DNA of 64,000 nt from Bacteroides neonati. Lineage in GTDB: Bacteria > Bacteroidota > Bacteroidia > Bacteroidales > Bacteroidaceae. The notes beneath the pieces were generated by a model. The model saw only the letters and a program-made list of their open reading frames with translations. It did not search any database and was not told the origin of the DNA. The DNA is taken from positions 506,645 through 570,644 of the forward strand of contig NZ_HG726019.1 of NCBI RefSeq assembly GCF_000499785.1, in the 5' to 3' direction. Within the stretch, counting starts at the first letter, position 1; every line of letters begins with the position of its first letter. Positions 8,651 to 18,528 of this stretch are shown in pieces. Made by a program: the position numbers and the translations under genes.

Positions 8651-10143
8651 GTAATGTATATTATGTAGGTTCGGGCGAACTCAGCTTTGAGATCATCGAG
8701 CGCATCATCAACGAGAACCTCAAGCTCGAACTCTCGGCCGAAGCAAAGCTTCGCATTCAGAAGTGTCGTGATTATTTGGATTGTAAGATAGCCTCTTCTG
8801 TCGAACCGCTCTACGGTATCACCACCGGCTTCGGCTCATTGTGCAACAAAACCATCTCGCCCGACGAGCTGGGGATGCTGCAAGAGAACCTTATCAAAAG
8901 TCACGCCTGTAGTGTAGGCGACGAAATCCGTCCCGTCATTATCAAACTGATGATGCTTCTCAAGGCACATGCTCTTTCGCTGGGACATAGTGGGGTGCAG
9001 GTTATTACGGTGCAGCGTATTCTCGATTTCTTCAATAACGACGTGCTACCCATTGTCTACGACCGCGGTTCGTTGGGGGCATCGGGCGATCTGGCTCCGC
9101 TTGCCAACCTCTTCCTGCCGCTTATCGGCGTAGGTGATGTCAATTACAAAGGGCAGAAACGCGAAGCTATCAGTGTACTCGACGAGTTTGGCTGGGAGCC
9201 CGTTAAGCTCATGAGCAAAGAGGGCTTAGCGTTGCTCAACGGTACTCAGTTTATGAGTGCCAACGGAGTGTTCGCCTTGCTCAAAGCCTTCCGGCTGTCT
9301 AAGAAGGCCGACCTGATTGCCGCCCTTTCACTCGAAGCGTTCGATGGGCGCATCGATCCTTTTATGGATTGCATTCAACAAATACGTCCGCACAGAGGGC
9401 AGATCGAAACCGGACACAACATTCGCACCTTGCTCGAAGGTAGCGAACTCATTGCCCGGCCCAAAGCACACGTCCAAGACCCGTACTCCTTCCGGTGTAT
9501 CCCACAGGTGCATGGCGCTACCAAAGATGCCATCCGTTACGTAGCCTCGGTACTCCTAACAGAGATTAACTCTGTGACAGACAATCCCACAATCTTCCCC
9601 GACGATGATCAGATTATCTCCGGCGGCAATTTTCATGGACAACCGCTGGCCATCTCGTACGATTTTCTAGCCATTGCTCTGGCCGAGTTGGGCAACATCT
9701 CCGAGCGTAGAGTTGCCCAACTGATTATGGGATTACGCGGTTTGCCCGAATTCCTAGTTGCTAACCCCGGACTGAACTCCGGTTTTATGATTCCGCAATA
9801 TGCTGCTGCCTCTATGGTGAGCCAGAATAAAATGTATTGCTACGCTGCTTCGAGCGACTCCATCGTATCGTCCAACGGGCAGGAAGACCACGTCAGCATG
9901 GGGGCCAATGCTGCCACCAAACTCTACAAAGTGATGGATAATCTGGAGCTGATTCTCTCGATCGAACTCATGAACGCTGCGCAGGGCATCGACTTCAGGC
10001 GTCCGGCCAAAACATCGCCCCTACTCGAACGCTTTTTGTGCCAATACCGTAAAGAGGTTCCCTTTGTCAAAGATGACATTGTGATGTACAAAGAAATTCA
10101 TAAGACGGTGGCTTTCCTGAATCGTTCGAAAATCGATTATTGA
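8647..10143 (+). CDS. hutH: Histidine ammonia-lyase
   Basis: This enzyme starts histidine degradation by removing ammonia to give urocanate. The 498-aa protein carries the self-cyclising Ala145-Ser146-Gly147 of the MIO cofactor within RGSLGASGDLAPLANL. Tyr56 (LYGITTGFG) and the late QEDHVSMG region are also conserved. It is the last gene of the hut operon, overlapping the cyclodeaminase gene by 4 bp and followed by a strong terminator. No HutC or HutP regulator is encoded nearby. Confidence 0.97.
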   Translation: MSNVYYVGSGELSFEIIERIINENLKLELSAEAKLRIQKCRDYLDCKIASSVEPLYGITTGFGSLCNKTISPDELGMLQENLIKSHACSVGDEIRPVIIKLMMLLKAHALSLGHSGVQVITVQRILDFFNNDVLPIVYDRGSLGASGDLAPLANLFLPLIGVGDVNYKGQKREAISVLDEFGWEPVKLMSKEGLALLNGTQFMSANGVFALLKAFRLSKKADLIAALSLEAFDGRIDPFMDCIQQIRPHRGQIETGHNIRTLLEGSELIARPKAHVQDPYSFRCIPQVHGATKDAIRYVASVLLTEINSVTDNPTIFPDDDQIISGGNFHGQPLAISYDFLAIALAELGNISERRVAQLIMGLRGLPEFLVANPGLNSGFMIPQYAAASMVSQNKMYCYAASSDSIVSSNGQEDHVSMGANAATKLYKVMDNLELILSIELMNAAQGIDFRRPAKTSPLLERFLCQYRKEVPFVKDDIVMYKEIHKTVAFLNRSKIDY

Positions 10144-10171
10144 TCTTATTTTCTGATTTGTCAATCGATCG

Positions 10172-10222
10172 ACAGCCTTCTTACTGCAATGAATCCTTGC
10201 AGTAGGGAGGCTGTTTTCGTTC
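10172..10222 (+). terminator. Terminator of the hut operon
   Basis: Arms 10172-10189 and 10196-10213 pair over about 18 bp with two mismatches or wobbles (ACAGCC...GGCTGT), with a short loop, and are followed by TTTTCGTTCTT on the plus strand. It lies 28 bp after the hutH stop. Confidence 0.85.
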
Positions 10223-10369
10223 TTCCTTTCTCTGTTATAATGTGCGCATTGCGTTGTTTTTTGTCTTCTGCTTGTTAATAAGTGTGTATTTATCACCGTA
10301 TAAAGTATAATATTTATCAATCTGCAAATGATTTGACGAAAACTAGAATGGTTTTTAGAGTTTTCATTT

Positions 10370-10377
10370 TATCTTTG
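10370..10377 (+). promoter_or_regulatory. -7 box upstream of the efflux regulator
   Basis: TATCTTTG fits the Bacteroides -7 consensus TAnnTTTG, 34 bp before the TetR start. No clear TTG is present at the expected -33 distance, so the promoter may be weak or regulated. Confidence 0.5.
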
Positions 10378-10411
10378 TTAAGTTTTTCTGTCTGAATGAA
10401 CCAAGGGGCGG

Positions 10412-11140
10412 ATGACAATTTATAATCAAATGACGAATCAAAACATGAATAGGGTGATGGATGATTACGGGAAAGAAGCCTCTCCGAAGATCGAGTTAAG
10501 AGATAAGATAGTAGAAAAGGCTGGGGAGTTTTTTATGGCCTACGGTATCAAGAGCATAACAATGGACGAGATTGCCGCTTCACTGGGCATTTCGAAGCGT
10601 ACTCTTTATGAGGTGTTCGAGGATAAAGAAACGTTGTTGAAAGAGTGTATCTTAAGAAACCATAAAGCGATGAACGACTTTTTGGAAGATGTATTTGCCA
10701 AGTCAACCAATGTGCTCGAGGTAATCTTGATGTGCTATAAATACAGCATTGAACGTTTCCACAACACCAATAAACGTTTTTTTGAAGACATAAAGAAATA
10801 CCCTAAGGTGCACGAAATGATGAAGAACTATCGCGATAGAGACTCTGATAGTACCATTGCTTTCTTTAAGATGGGGGTTGAACAAGGTATTATCCGCGAC
10901 GATGTAAATTTTGCCATCGTAAACCTATTGGTGCGCGAGCAAATTGACATGTTGATGAATACCGATATCTGCAAAGAATACTCTTTTCTGGAGGTATACG
11001 AATCCATCATGTTTACGTATATCCGGGGAATATCTACTGAGAAAGGGGCTAGGGTATTAGAAGATTTTATAGTAGAATACAGACAATCAAAAGGAATTCA
11101 GCAACCGGCTGAATCGACTAAAGTAAAGAACCAAGATTAA
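10412..11140 (+). CDS. TetR/AcrR-family transcriptional regulator
   Basis: The 242-aa protein has an N-terminal TetR helix-turn-helix at residues about 32-75 (SITMDEIAASLGISKRTLY then EVFEDKETLL) and a variable helical ligand-binding domain after it. It is followed after 17 bp by a TolC/MFP/RND efflux operon, so it most likely controls that pump, probably as a repressor answering to a pump substrate; this is an inference from position. The ATG at 10412 is preceded by AAGGGG. Internal ATGs at 10430, 10445 and 10457 would also keep the whole HTH. Confidence 0.88.
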   Translation: MTIYNQMTNQNMNRVMDDYGKEASPKIELRDKIVEKAGEFFMAYGIKSITMDEIAASLGISKRTLYEVFEDKETLLKECILRNHKAMNDFLEDVFAKSTNVLEVILMCYKYSIERFHNTNKRFFEDIKKYPKVHEMMKNYRDRDSDSTIAFFKMGVEQGIIRDDVNFAIVNLLVREQIDMLMNTDICKEYSFLEVYESIMFTYIRGISTEKGARVLEDFIVEYRQSKGIQQPAESTKVKNQD

Positions 11141-11157
11141 AATAGAAGATTGATTTT

Positions 11158-12510
11158 ATGAACAACAGGAAACGCTTTACAGGTAAAAAGACCCTACTGG
11201 CTGCAATGGCTCTCTTGGCCTTTCACCATGTGCAAGCTCAGGAAGCAAAAGACACTTTAACTTTATCGTTAGACAAGGCAATCGAAATTGCATTGGCCGA
11301 GAACCCGACAATGAAAGTAGCGGGACAAGAAATCGAGTTGAAAAAAGAGGTGAAACGCGAAGCGTATGCAGGTTTGCTCCCGGAAGTAGCTCTTTCCGGA
11401 TCTTATTCGCGAACATTGAAGAAACAAACCATGGCAATGGATTTTGGAGGTGAAACTCAAACCATTCAAGTCGGTTCGGACAACTCATACAGTGGGGGAG
11501 TGGTTGTTAATCTGCCGCTCTTTGCACCGGCTCTTTACAAGAGCATCAATCTGACTAAGACCGATGTGGAACTGGCCGTTGAGAAAGCACGTTCTTCAAA
11601 GCTGGGCATGATTAATCAGGTAACCAAAGCTTATTACCAGTTACTATTGGCACAAGATAGTTACAGAGTATTGCTACAAGGCTACGAACAAGCTGAGGCT
11701 ACCGCCAAAATAACCAAGGCCAAGTACGATCAAGGTAGTGTGAGTGAATATGATAAAATCCGTGCCGAGGTGCAGGCACGCAGCCTGAAACCGGGTGTTG
11801 TTGCCGCACGCAATGCGATCAACCTCTCGCGGTTGCAGCTACATACTTTGCTTGGTATCAATGCTGATATTCCAATTGCTGTCGATGGAAACTTGAAAGA
11901 GTATGAGATGGTGATGTTTCAGCGCCAGCTAAACAACGACCCCATCAATTTGAATAACAACACCAATTTGAAGCAATTAGACTTGAATGCCGATTTGCTG
12001 CAAAAGAACCTGTCTCTGCAACGTACTAATTTCATGCCTACGTTGGGTGCTTCGTTCAACTACATGTATACGTCTCTCAATAATGATTTCAAGATGTCGC
12101 ATTACAGATGGTTCCCTTACTCGACGGTGGGACTTAGCTTAAGCATCCCGTTGTTTAAAGCAAGTAACTTCACGAAAGTGAAGCAGACGAAGATTCAGAT
12201 GATGCAACTGGCCGAAAACCGCTTGAACACCGAACGTCAATTGAAGCAGCAAGCAACCAGCTACCTGGACAATATGTCGTCGAGTACAGAACAGGTAGTG
12301 AGCAACCGGGAGAATATCGTACAAGCCGAGAAGGGGCGTCTCATCGCGTTGAAGCGGTACGAGGTAGGCAAAGGAACCATTCTTGAACTGAACGATTCGG
12401 AAGTGGCATTGACGCAGGCCCAATTGGTCTATAACCAATCCATTTACGATTATCTGGTGTCTAAAGCCGACCTGGATCAAGTCTTAGGAAAAGAAGAGGT
12501 AACAGAATAA
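11158..12510 (+). CDS. TolC-family outer-membrane efflux protein
   Basis: The 450-aa protein has a signal peptide (cleavage after VQA at about residue 27) and the two repeated TolC coiled-coil/beta segments, seen in the LSLDKAIEIALAENP opening and the repeat of YDQGSVSEYDKIRAEVQAR by RYEVGKGTILELNDSEVAL. It forms the outer-membrane channel for the downstream MFP and RND proteins. It is 17 bp after the regulator and 23 bp before the MFP gene. Confidence 0.93.
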   Translation: MNNRKRFTGKKTLLAAMALLAFHHVQAQEAKDTLTLSLDKAIEIALAENPTMKVAGQEIELKKEVKREAYAGLLPEVALSGSYSRTLKKQTMAMDFGGETQTIQVGSDNSYSGGVVVNLPLFAPALYKSINLTKTDVELAVEKARSSKLGMINQVTKAYYQLLLAQDSYRVLLQGYEQAEATAKITKAKYDQGSVSEYDKIRAEVQARSLKPGVVAARNAINLSRLQLHTLLGINADIPIAVDGNLKEYEMVMFQRQLNNDPINLNNNTNLKQLDLNADLLQKNLSLQRTNFMPTLGASFNYMYTSLNNDFKMSHYRWFPYSTVGLSLSIPLFKASNFTKVKQTKIQMMQLAENRLNTERQLKQQATSYLDNMSSSTEQVVSNRENIVQAEKGRLIALKRYEVGKGTILELNDSEVALTQAQLVYNQSIYDYLVSKADLDQVLGKEEVTE

Positions 12511-12533
12511 ACATAAAAAATATAGAAAACAAT

Positions 12534-13550
12534 ATGAGAAAGAGTTTCCAATTAGCAGCCCTATTTGCCATAATACTTTTGGGCTCGTGTACGGGTGGCA
12601 ACAACAACAATGCAACTCAGAAAGCAGAGGAAAAATCGAGAGTGAAACTGGCAAGCGTAACCGCCCGTCCGGTAGAGCAGATTCAAGAATATACAGCCAC
12701 AGTAGAAGCAGAGATCAAAAATAATATTGCTCCGGCCACTCCCGTACGTATCGATAAGATATTTGTAGAGGTAGGCGATCAGGTAAAAAAAGGACAGAAG
12801 CTGGTACAGATGGATGCTGCCAGCTTGAAACAGCTCAAGCTACAGATCGAGAATCAGAAGATCGAATTCAGACGGGTCGATGAACTTTATAAAGTAGGCG
12901 GTGCTTCGAAGGCCGAATGGGATACGGCAAAGATGTCTCTGGAGGTAAACGAAACAGCTTATAAGAACCTGATGGAGAATACTTCGCTGGTAAGTCCTAT
13001 TAGTGGAGTGATTACTGCTCGTAACTACGACAACGGAGATATGTACACCAGCGCCAATCCGGTGCTTACCGTAGAACAGATAACACCGGTGAAGCTGATG
13101 ATCAATGTTTCGGAAACCTATTTTACGAAAGTGAAAAAAGGAGCACCTGTTACTATTAAGATCGATGTGTATGGTGATCAGGAGTTTCAAGGCGTTATCA
13201 GTCTGGTTTATCCGACCATCGATCCGCAAACACGTACGTTCCCCGTCGAAATTAAGCTACCGAACAAGGATCAGAAAGTACGTCCGGGCATGTTTGCCCG
13301 TGCAACCCTCAACTTCGGAACACAGGACAACGTAGTTGTGCCCGATTTGGCTATTGTGAAGCAACCCGGTTCGGGCGATCGCTATGTCTACGTCTACAAA
13401 GATGGAAAGGTATACCACAACAAGGTTGAGCTGGGACGTCGTATGGGAGCCGAATACGAATTGAAATCCGGAGTCGATAATAACGCCCAGGTGGTAGTAG
13501 CCGGACAGGTGCGTTTGGTCGACGGAATGGAAGTAGAAATTGAGAAATAA
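12534..13550 (+). CDS. RND efflux periplasmic adaptor (membrane fusion lipoprotein)
   Basis: The 338-aa protein is a lipoprotein (LLGSC, Cys19) with the HlyD/AcrA layout: a lipoyl half-motif (VRIDKIFVEVGDQVKKGQKL), a short helical hairpin, the second lipoyl half (NTSLVSPISGVITARNYDNGD), then beta-barrel and membrane-proximal domains. It joins the RND pump to the TolC channel. The hairpin is short compared with AcrA. It sits between the tolC-like and RND genes in the operon. Confidence 0.93.
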   Translation: MRKSFQLAALFAIILLGSCTGGNNNNATQKAEEKSRVKLASVTARPVEQIQEYTATVEAEIKNNIAPATPVRIDKIFVEVGDQVKKGQKLVQMDAASLKQLKLQIENQKIEFRRVDELYKVGGASKAEWDTAKMSLEVNETAYKNLMENTSLVSPISGVITARNYDNGDMYTSANPVLTVEQITPVKLMINVSETYFTKVKKGAPVTIKIDVYGDQEFQGVISLVYPTIDPQTRTFPVEIKLPNKDQKVRPGMFARATLNFGTQDNVVVPDLAIVKQPGSGDRYVYVYKDGKVYHNKVELGRRMGAEYELKSGVDNNAQVVVAGQVRLVDGMEVEIEK

Positions 13551-13580
13551 TAAATCCATATTAAATAATAAGTAGTTATT

Positions 13581-16500
13581 ATGAGTTTATACGAAGGAGC
13601 GGTTAAGAAACCGATTATGACCTCACTCTGCTTTTTGGCGGTAGTGATATTTGGTCTCTTCTCTTTGTCCAGGTTGCCTATCGATTTGTATCCCGATATT
13701 GATACGAATACGATCATGGTTATGACAGCCTATCCGGGTGCCAGTGCCTCCGATATTGAAAACAATGTTACCCGTCCGCTAGAGAACACACTCAATGCGG
13801 TAAGTAACCTGAAACATATCACCTCACGTTCGTCCGAGAATATGTCATTGATTACCTTAGAGTTTGAGTATGGTAATGATATCGACGTACTTACCAATGA
13901 TGTGCGAGATAAACTCGACATGGTAAGCTCTCAGCTTCCCGACGACGTCGAGAACCCGATCATCTTTAAGTTCAGTACCGATATGATTCCTATCGTACTG
14001 CTCTCGGTGCAAGCCAAAGAGAGCCAGTCGGCTCTTTATAAGATTCTGGATGATGGTGTGGTAAACCCGTTGGCACGTATCCCCGGCGTGGGTACGGTGT
14101 CTATCAGTGGTGCCCCTCAACGCGAAATTCAGGTATATTGCGACCCGAATAAGTTGGAGGCTTACAAGCTAACCATCGAAACGATCAGCTCCATCATCGG
14201 AGCCGAGAATAAGAACATACCCGGTGGTAATTTTGATATCGGCAACGAAACCTATGCCCTGCGTGTAGAGGGTGAGTTTAAGGACTCGCGCCAGTTGGCG
14301 GATGTGGTTGTAGGAACCTACAACAACGCCAATGTCTATTTGCGCGATGTGGCACGTATCGTCGATACCGTCGAAGAACGCGCACAGGAAACCTATAACA
14401 ACGGTGTGCAGGGAGCCATGATTGTGGTTCAGAAGCAGTCGGGTGCCAACTCTGTGAACATCTCCGAAGAGGTACTCAAAGCATTGCCTAAATTGCAAAA
14501 GAACCTGCCCAGCGACGTGAAGTTGGGTGTGATCGTCGATACGTCGGACAATATTTTGAATACCATCAATAGCTTGTCCGAGACGGTGCTGTATGCACTG
14601 CTCTTCGTGGTGATCGTTGTGTTCCTCTTTTTAGGACGCTGGCGTGCAACGCTTATCATCTGTATCACCATCCCCTTGTCGCTCATTGCCTCGTTTATTT
14701 ACTTGGCGGTAACCGGCAATACGATCAACATCATCTCCCTTTCCTCTCTCTCCATTGCCATCGGTATGGTGGTCGATGATGCGATTGTGGTACTTGAGAA
14801 TGTAACGACGCATATCGAGCGCGGTTCCGATCCTAAACAAGCTGCCGTTCACGGCACCAACGAGGTGGCTATCTCGGTAATTGCCTCTACCCTGACCATG
14901 ATTGCGGTATTCTTTCCGTTGACGATGGTGAGTGGTATGTCGGGAGTGATGTTTAAGCAGTTGGGTTGGATGATGTGTGCCATGATGTTCATCTCTACCG
15001 TAGCGGCGTTGTCGCTTACACCGATGTTGTGTTCGCAACTGCTTCGTTTGCAAACCAAGCAATCCAAAACCTTTAAATTGCTTTATGGCCCTATCGAGAA
15101 CGGGCTAGACGGTTTCGATAACTGGTATGCCCGTATGCTGAATTGGGCTGTCCGCCATCGCATCCTGGTCATCAGCGGATGTATTGTTTTCTTTTTTGCC
15201 AGTTTATTCTGCCTCACGGGTATTAGTACCGAGTTCTTCCCGGCACAAGACAATGCCCGTATAGCGGTGAAGCTACAGTTGCCTATTGGTACACGTAAGG
15301 AACTGGCGCAAGACATTGCTCAGAGGCTTACCGAGCAGTGGATGAGCAAATACAAGGAGACCATGAAGGTATGTAACTACACCGTAGGACAGGCCGATAC
15401 CGATAATACCTGGGCGTCTATGCAAGACAACGGATCGCATATAATCGACTTCAATATCAGCCTTGTTGATCCGGGAGATCGTGATATCTCCTTAGAGAAA
15501 GTTTGCGACGAGATGCGCGACGACCTCAAAGCATATCCCGAGCTTACGAAAGCACAAGTAATCATGGGTGGTAGCAATACCGGGATGTCAGGACAGGCCA
15601 GTGCCGATTTTGAAATTTATGGCTATGATATGGCAGTGACCGATAGCGTAGCGGCTCATCTGAAACGTAACCTGTTAGGCGTGAAGGGAGTATCCGAGGT
15701 TAATATCAGCCGTAGCGATTACCAACCAGAATATCAAGTTGATTTCGACCGTGAAAAGTTGGCTTTGCATGGGTTGAATCTGGCTACTGCCGGTACCTAT
15801 CTGCGCAATCGTGTCAATGGTGCCATTGCTTCCAAATATCGCGAAGATGGAGATGAATACGATATCAAAGTGCGTTATGCTCCCGAACACCGTACCAGTA
15901 TTGAGAGTTTGGAAAATATCCTGGTCTACAATAGCAAAGGAGAAGCGATACGTGTGAAAGACCTCGGAACGGTAGTTGAGCGTTTTGCCCCTCCTACCAT
16001 TGAGCGTAAAGACCGTGAACGTATCGTTACTGTTTCGGCTGTAATCTCGGGTGCTGCACTGGGCGATGTGGTTAATTCGGGTAAAACCATTATTGATAAA
16101 ATGGATATTCCTGCGGGTATTACGATTCAGCCTGCCGGTTCGTACGAAGATCAGCAGGATTCGTTCCGCGATTTAGGTATCTTGGGCTTGCTTATCATCA
16201 TTCTGGTGTTTATCGTAATGGCAGCCCAGTTTGAGTCGCTCACGTATCCGTTTATCATTATGTTCTCCATTCCGTTTGCATTGAGCGGTATCTTGATGGC
16301 ACTTTACTTCACCAATAGTACGCTGAGTGTGATGAGCTTGTTGGGAGGTATTATGCTGATTGGTATTGTGGTGAAGAATGGTATCGTGCTGATTGACTAC
16401 ATTACGCTCTGTCGCGAACGTGGCATGGCGGTGTTGAACTCTGTGGTGACTGCCGGTCGTAGCCGTCTTCGTCCGGTAATCATGACTACGGCAACTACCA

Positions 16501-16739
16501 TTCTGGGTATGGTGCCCATGGCTATTGGTGGTGGACAAGGTTCGGAGATGTGGAGTCCCATGGCGATTACCGTTATCGGTGGGTTGGCCGTGTCGACTAT
16601 TCTGACACTGATTCTTATTCCTACACTCTACTGCGTATTTGCCGGTACAGGTATTAAAAATCAACGCCGAAAGTTGAGAAAGAAACGCGAAATGCAAGCT
16701 TATTTTGATGAACATAAAAGTGAGATAATTAAAAAATAA
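13581..16739 (+). CDS. RND-family multidrug efflux permease
   Basis: The 1052-aa HAE1/AcrB-like transporter has the duplicated plan of six TM segments plus a large periplasmic loop in each half. The start (RPIMTSLCFLAVVIFGLFSLSRLPIDLYPDID-like), the GMVVDDAIVVLENV proton-relay helix with its Asp pair in TM4, and the late GIVVKNGIVLIDY helix are all present. It is an inner-membrane proton-driven exporter, and drug range cannot be read from the sequence. Its product ends in a basic cytoplasmic tail. It is followed after 7 bp by the PG0541-like gene. Confidence 0.95.
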   Translation: MSLYEGAVKKPIMTSLCFLAVVIFGLFSLSRLPIDLYPDIDTNTIMVMTAYPGASASDIENNVTRPLENTLNAVSNLKHITSRSSENMSLITLEFEYGNDIDVLTNDVRDKLDMVSSQLPDDVENPIIFKFSTDMIPIVLLSVQAKESQSALYKILDDGVVNPLARIPGVGTVSISGAPQREIQVYCDPNKLEAYKLTIETISSIIGAENKNIPGGNFDIGNETYALRVEGEFKDSRQLADVVVGTYNNANVYLRDVARIVDTVEERAQETYNNGVQGAMIVVQKQSGANSVNISEEVLKALPKLQKNLPSDVKLGVIVDTSDNILNTINSLSETVLYALLFVVIVVFLFLGRWRATLIICITIPLSLIASFIYLAVTGNTINIISLSSLSIAIGMVVDDAIVVLENVTTHIERGSDPKQAAVHGTNEVAISVIASTLTMIAVFFPLTMVSGMSGVMFKQLGWMMCAMMFISTVAALSLTPMLCSQLLRLQTKQSKTFKLLYGPIENGLDGFDNWYARMLNWAVRHRILVISGCIVFFFASLFCLTGISTEFFPAQDNARIAVKLQLPIGTRKELAQDIAQRLTEQWMSKYKETMKVCNYTVGQADTDNTWASMQDNGSHIIDFNISLVDPGDRDISLEKVCDEMRDDLKAYPELTKAQVIMGGSNTGMSGQASADFEIYGYDMAVTDSVAAHLKRNLLGVKGVSEVNISRSDYQPEYQVDFDREKLALHGLNLATAGTYLRNRVNGAIASKYREDGDEYDIKVRYAPEHRTSIESLENILVYNSKGEAIRVKDLGTVVERFAPPTIERKDRERIVTVSAVISGAALGDVVNSGKTIIDKMDIPAGITIQPAGSYEDQQDSFRDLGILGLLIIILVFIVMAAQFESLTYPFIIMFSIPFALSGILMALYFTNSTLSVMSLLGGIMLIGIVVKNGIVLIDYITLCRERGMAVLNSVVTAGRSRLRPVIMTTATTILGMVPMAIGGGQGSEMWSPMAITVIGGLAVSTILTLILIPTLYCVFAGTGIKNQRRKLRKKREMQAYFDEHKSEIIKK

Positions 16740-16746
16740 CATACGT

Positions 16747-17040
16747 ATGAAGTCAGTATTAATAACATTTGACCAAGCTCACTATGAGCGAATAATGACC
16801 TTGCTTGATCGACTGAACTGCCGTGGTTTCAGTTACCTGGAACGATTGCAGGGTCGTGGATCTAAGACAGGCGATCCGCACTTCGGGAGCCATGCATGGC
16901 CCAGTATGTGTTCGGCTATTATTACAGTGGTCGACGATGCAAAGGTCGATCCGCTACTTGATGCACTTCACCAGATGGATCTCCAGGCAGATAAGTTGGG
17001 GCTGCGTGCTTTTGTAACTAACGTAGAGCGAAGCATCTGA
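16747..17040 (+). CDS. PG0541-like transporter-associated PII-type protein
   Basis: The 97-aa protein resembles the small ferredoxin-fold/PII-like proteins that follow RND efflux genes in Bacteroidetes, first noted as PG0541 of Porphyromonas gingivalis. It opens MKSVLITFDQAHYERIMTLL and ends in a beta-alpha-beta arrangement typical of signalling proteins that bind a small molecule or a membrane partner. Its place as the last gene of the efflux operon and the terminator after it suggest that it tunes the pump; this is an inference. Confidence 0.82.
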   Translation: MKSVLITFDQAHYERIMTLLDRLNCRGFSYLERLQGRGSKTGDPHFGSHAWPSMCSAIITVVDDAKVDPLLDALHQMDLQADKLGLRAFVTNVERSI

Positions 17041-17067
17041 CGCTGGTTAAGATAAGATAGTAAGATG

Positions 17068-17110
17068 AAGGAGAATCGCATAAATAGATGGCGATTCTCC
17101 TTTCTTTTTG
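17068..17110 (+). terminator. Terminator of the efflux operon
   Basis: The arms AAGGAGAATCGC (17068-17079) and GCGATTCTCCTT (17091-17102) pair perfectly over 12 bp and are followed by TCTTTTTG. The hairpin rules out the upstream ATG at 17065 as the start of the next gene. Confidence 0.88.
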
Positions 17111-17121
17111 TGGCTTTTCTC

Positions 17122-17129
17122 TATCTTTG
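17122..17129 (+). promoter_or_regulatory. -7 box of the SGNH/MBOAT operon
   Basis: TATCTTTG lies 34 bp before the ATG at 17164 and directly after the preceding terminator. The -33 element would fall inside the terminator hairpin and is not clear. Confidence 0.6.
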
Positions 17130-17163
17130 CAACTTATTTTGTGAAAGAATAATCCGCAAACCG

Positions 17164-18528
17164 ATGAATTATTTAAAACATAGCCTTTGGCTCACTTTGA
17201 TCGTATTAGCTGCTTTACTAGCAGCGTGGTTCTTGCCCGGCATAACCATAGACGGGCATACGATGAGGCGGGTCGACTTATTGAGTGATGTTCGCTACAC
17301 CGAACCCGATGAAGAAGTACTTCCCGACAGCCTTTTGCCCAAAGTGGCCAAGCCTCTTTTTGTTGATACCTGTCGTACCGGGATGACTTGTATTGAAGAC
17401 TACAGTGACTCTACTGCCCGTGGTATGTCTTCGTTTTACGATGCGCTGGAGCAGATCAAGTCCGAGAATCGTTTGGTGCGCATTGCCGTTTTTGGCGATT
17501 CCTTTATTGAAGCCGACATCTTTACGTCCGATCTGCGCGAAATGTTGCAGAAGAAGTTTGGTGGATGCGGTGTTGGTTTTGTTACGGTTACCTCTATGAC
17601 GAGTGGATATCGTCCTACCGTACGCCACTCCTTCGGCGGATGGTCTAGTCATGCAGTTACCGATAGTGTGGGGTATGACAGGCAGAAGTTAGGCGTGTCC
17701 GGGCATTATTTCATTCCGCGCGAAGGTGCTTATGTAGAGCTCCGCGGACAAAAAACTTATGCCTCTTTGCTTGATACCTGCCAGCGCGCCTCTATCTTTT
17801 TCAGTAACCGTGGCGAGGTGAGTCTTTCCGTTCGAGTGAATAGGGGAGAAGCCCGGACCCGCGAGTTTGCTCCGTCCGAAACTTTGCAGCAGATGCAGGT
17901 CGAAGGAAACATCGGCTCGGTACGTTGGGATGTAAACCGTGCCGATTCGACTCTGTTTTATGGGTTGGCAATGGATGGTGATAGAGGGGTGATTGTTGAT
18001 AACTTCTCGTTGCGCGGAAGTTCGGGGCTTTCGCTACGTACGATTCCGGTCTCTATGATGGAGTCGTTCAATAAGCTTCGTCCCTACGACCTGATTATTC
18101 TGCAATACGGGCTCAATGTGGCTACCGAGCGAGGCCGCAATTATGATAAATATCAGAAAGGTTTGCTGACCGCGATAGACCGATTGAAAAAGAGTTTCCC
18201 CCGGGCAGGCTTTCTGTTGCTGAGTGTAGGCGATCGCGATTACAAAACCGAAACAGGCGAGCTTCGCACCATGCCGGGAGTTAAAAACCTCATTCGCTAT
18301 CAGCAAAGTGTTGCATCCGAGAGTGGTATTGCTTTCTGGAACATGTTCGAGGCGATGGGAGGAGACGGTAGCATGGCTACCATGGTTCATGCGAAGCCAT
18401 CTATGGCCAATTACGACTATACACATATCAACTTCCGCGGCGGAAAGCACCTGGCAGGTCTGCTTTACGAAACATTGCTTTATGGAAAGCAGCAGCACGA
18501 AAGGAGGTGCAAGTATGAGAATGAATAA
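17164..18528 (+). CDS. SGNH/GDSL-type hydrolase-like membrane protein
   Basis: Started at 17164 the protein is 454 aa with an N-terminal signal anchor (about residues 8-27). The SGNH block I motif is FGDSF with Ser113, block III appears as QYGLN, and the Asp-x-x-His pair as YDYTHINFRGG near the C-terminus. Such proteins in the periplasm transfer or remove acetyl groups on polysaccharides. The neighbouring second SGNH protein and MBOAT acyltransferase point to glycan O-acetylation, like AlgI/AlgJ/AlgX or PatA/PatB. The frame could also begin at 17065, but that lies in a terminator. It overlaps the next gene by 14 bp. Confidence 0.82.
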   Translation: MNYLKHSLWLTLIVLAALLAAWFLPGITIDGHTMRRVDLLSDVRYTEPDEEVLPDSLLPKVAKPLFVDTCRTGMTCIEDYSDSTARGMSSFYDALEQIKSENRLVRIAVFGDSFIEADIFTSDLREMLQKKFGGCGVGFVTVTSMTSGYRPTVRHSFGGWSSHAVTDSVGYDRQKLGVSGHYFIPREGAYVELRGQKTYASLLDTCQRASIFFSNRGEVSLSVRVNRGEARTREFAPSETLQQMQVEGNIGSVRWDVNRADSTLFYGLAMDGDRGVIVDNFSLRGSSGLSLRTIPVSMMESFNKLRPYDLIILQYGLNVATERGRNYDKYQKGLLTAIDRLKKSFPRAGFLLLSVGDRDYKTETGELRTMPGVKNLIRYQQSVASESGIAFWNMFEAMGGDGSMATMVHAKPSMANYDYTHINFRGGKHLAGLLYETLLYGKQQHERRCKYENE

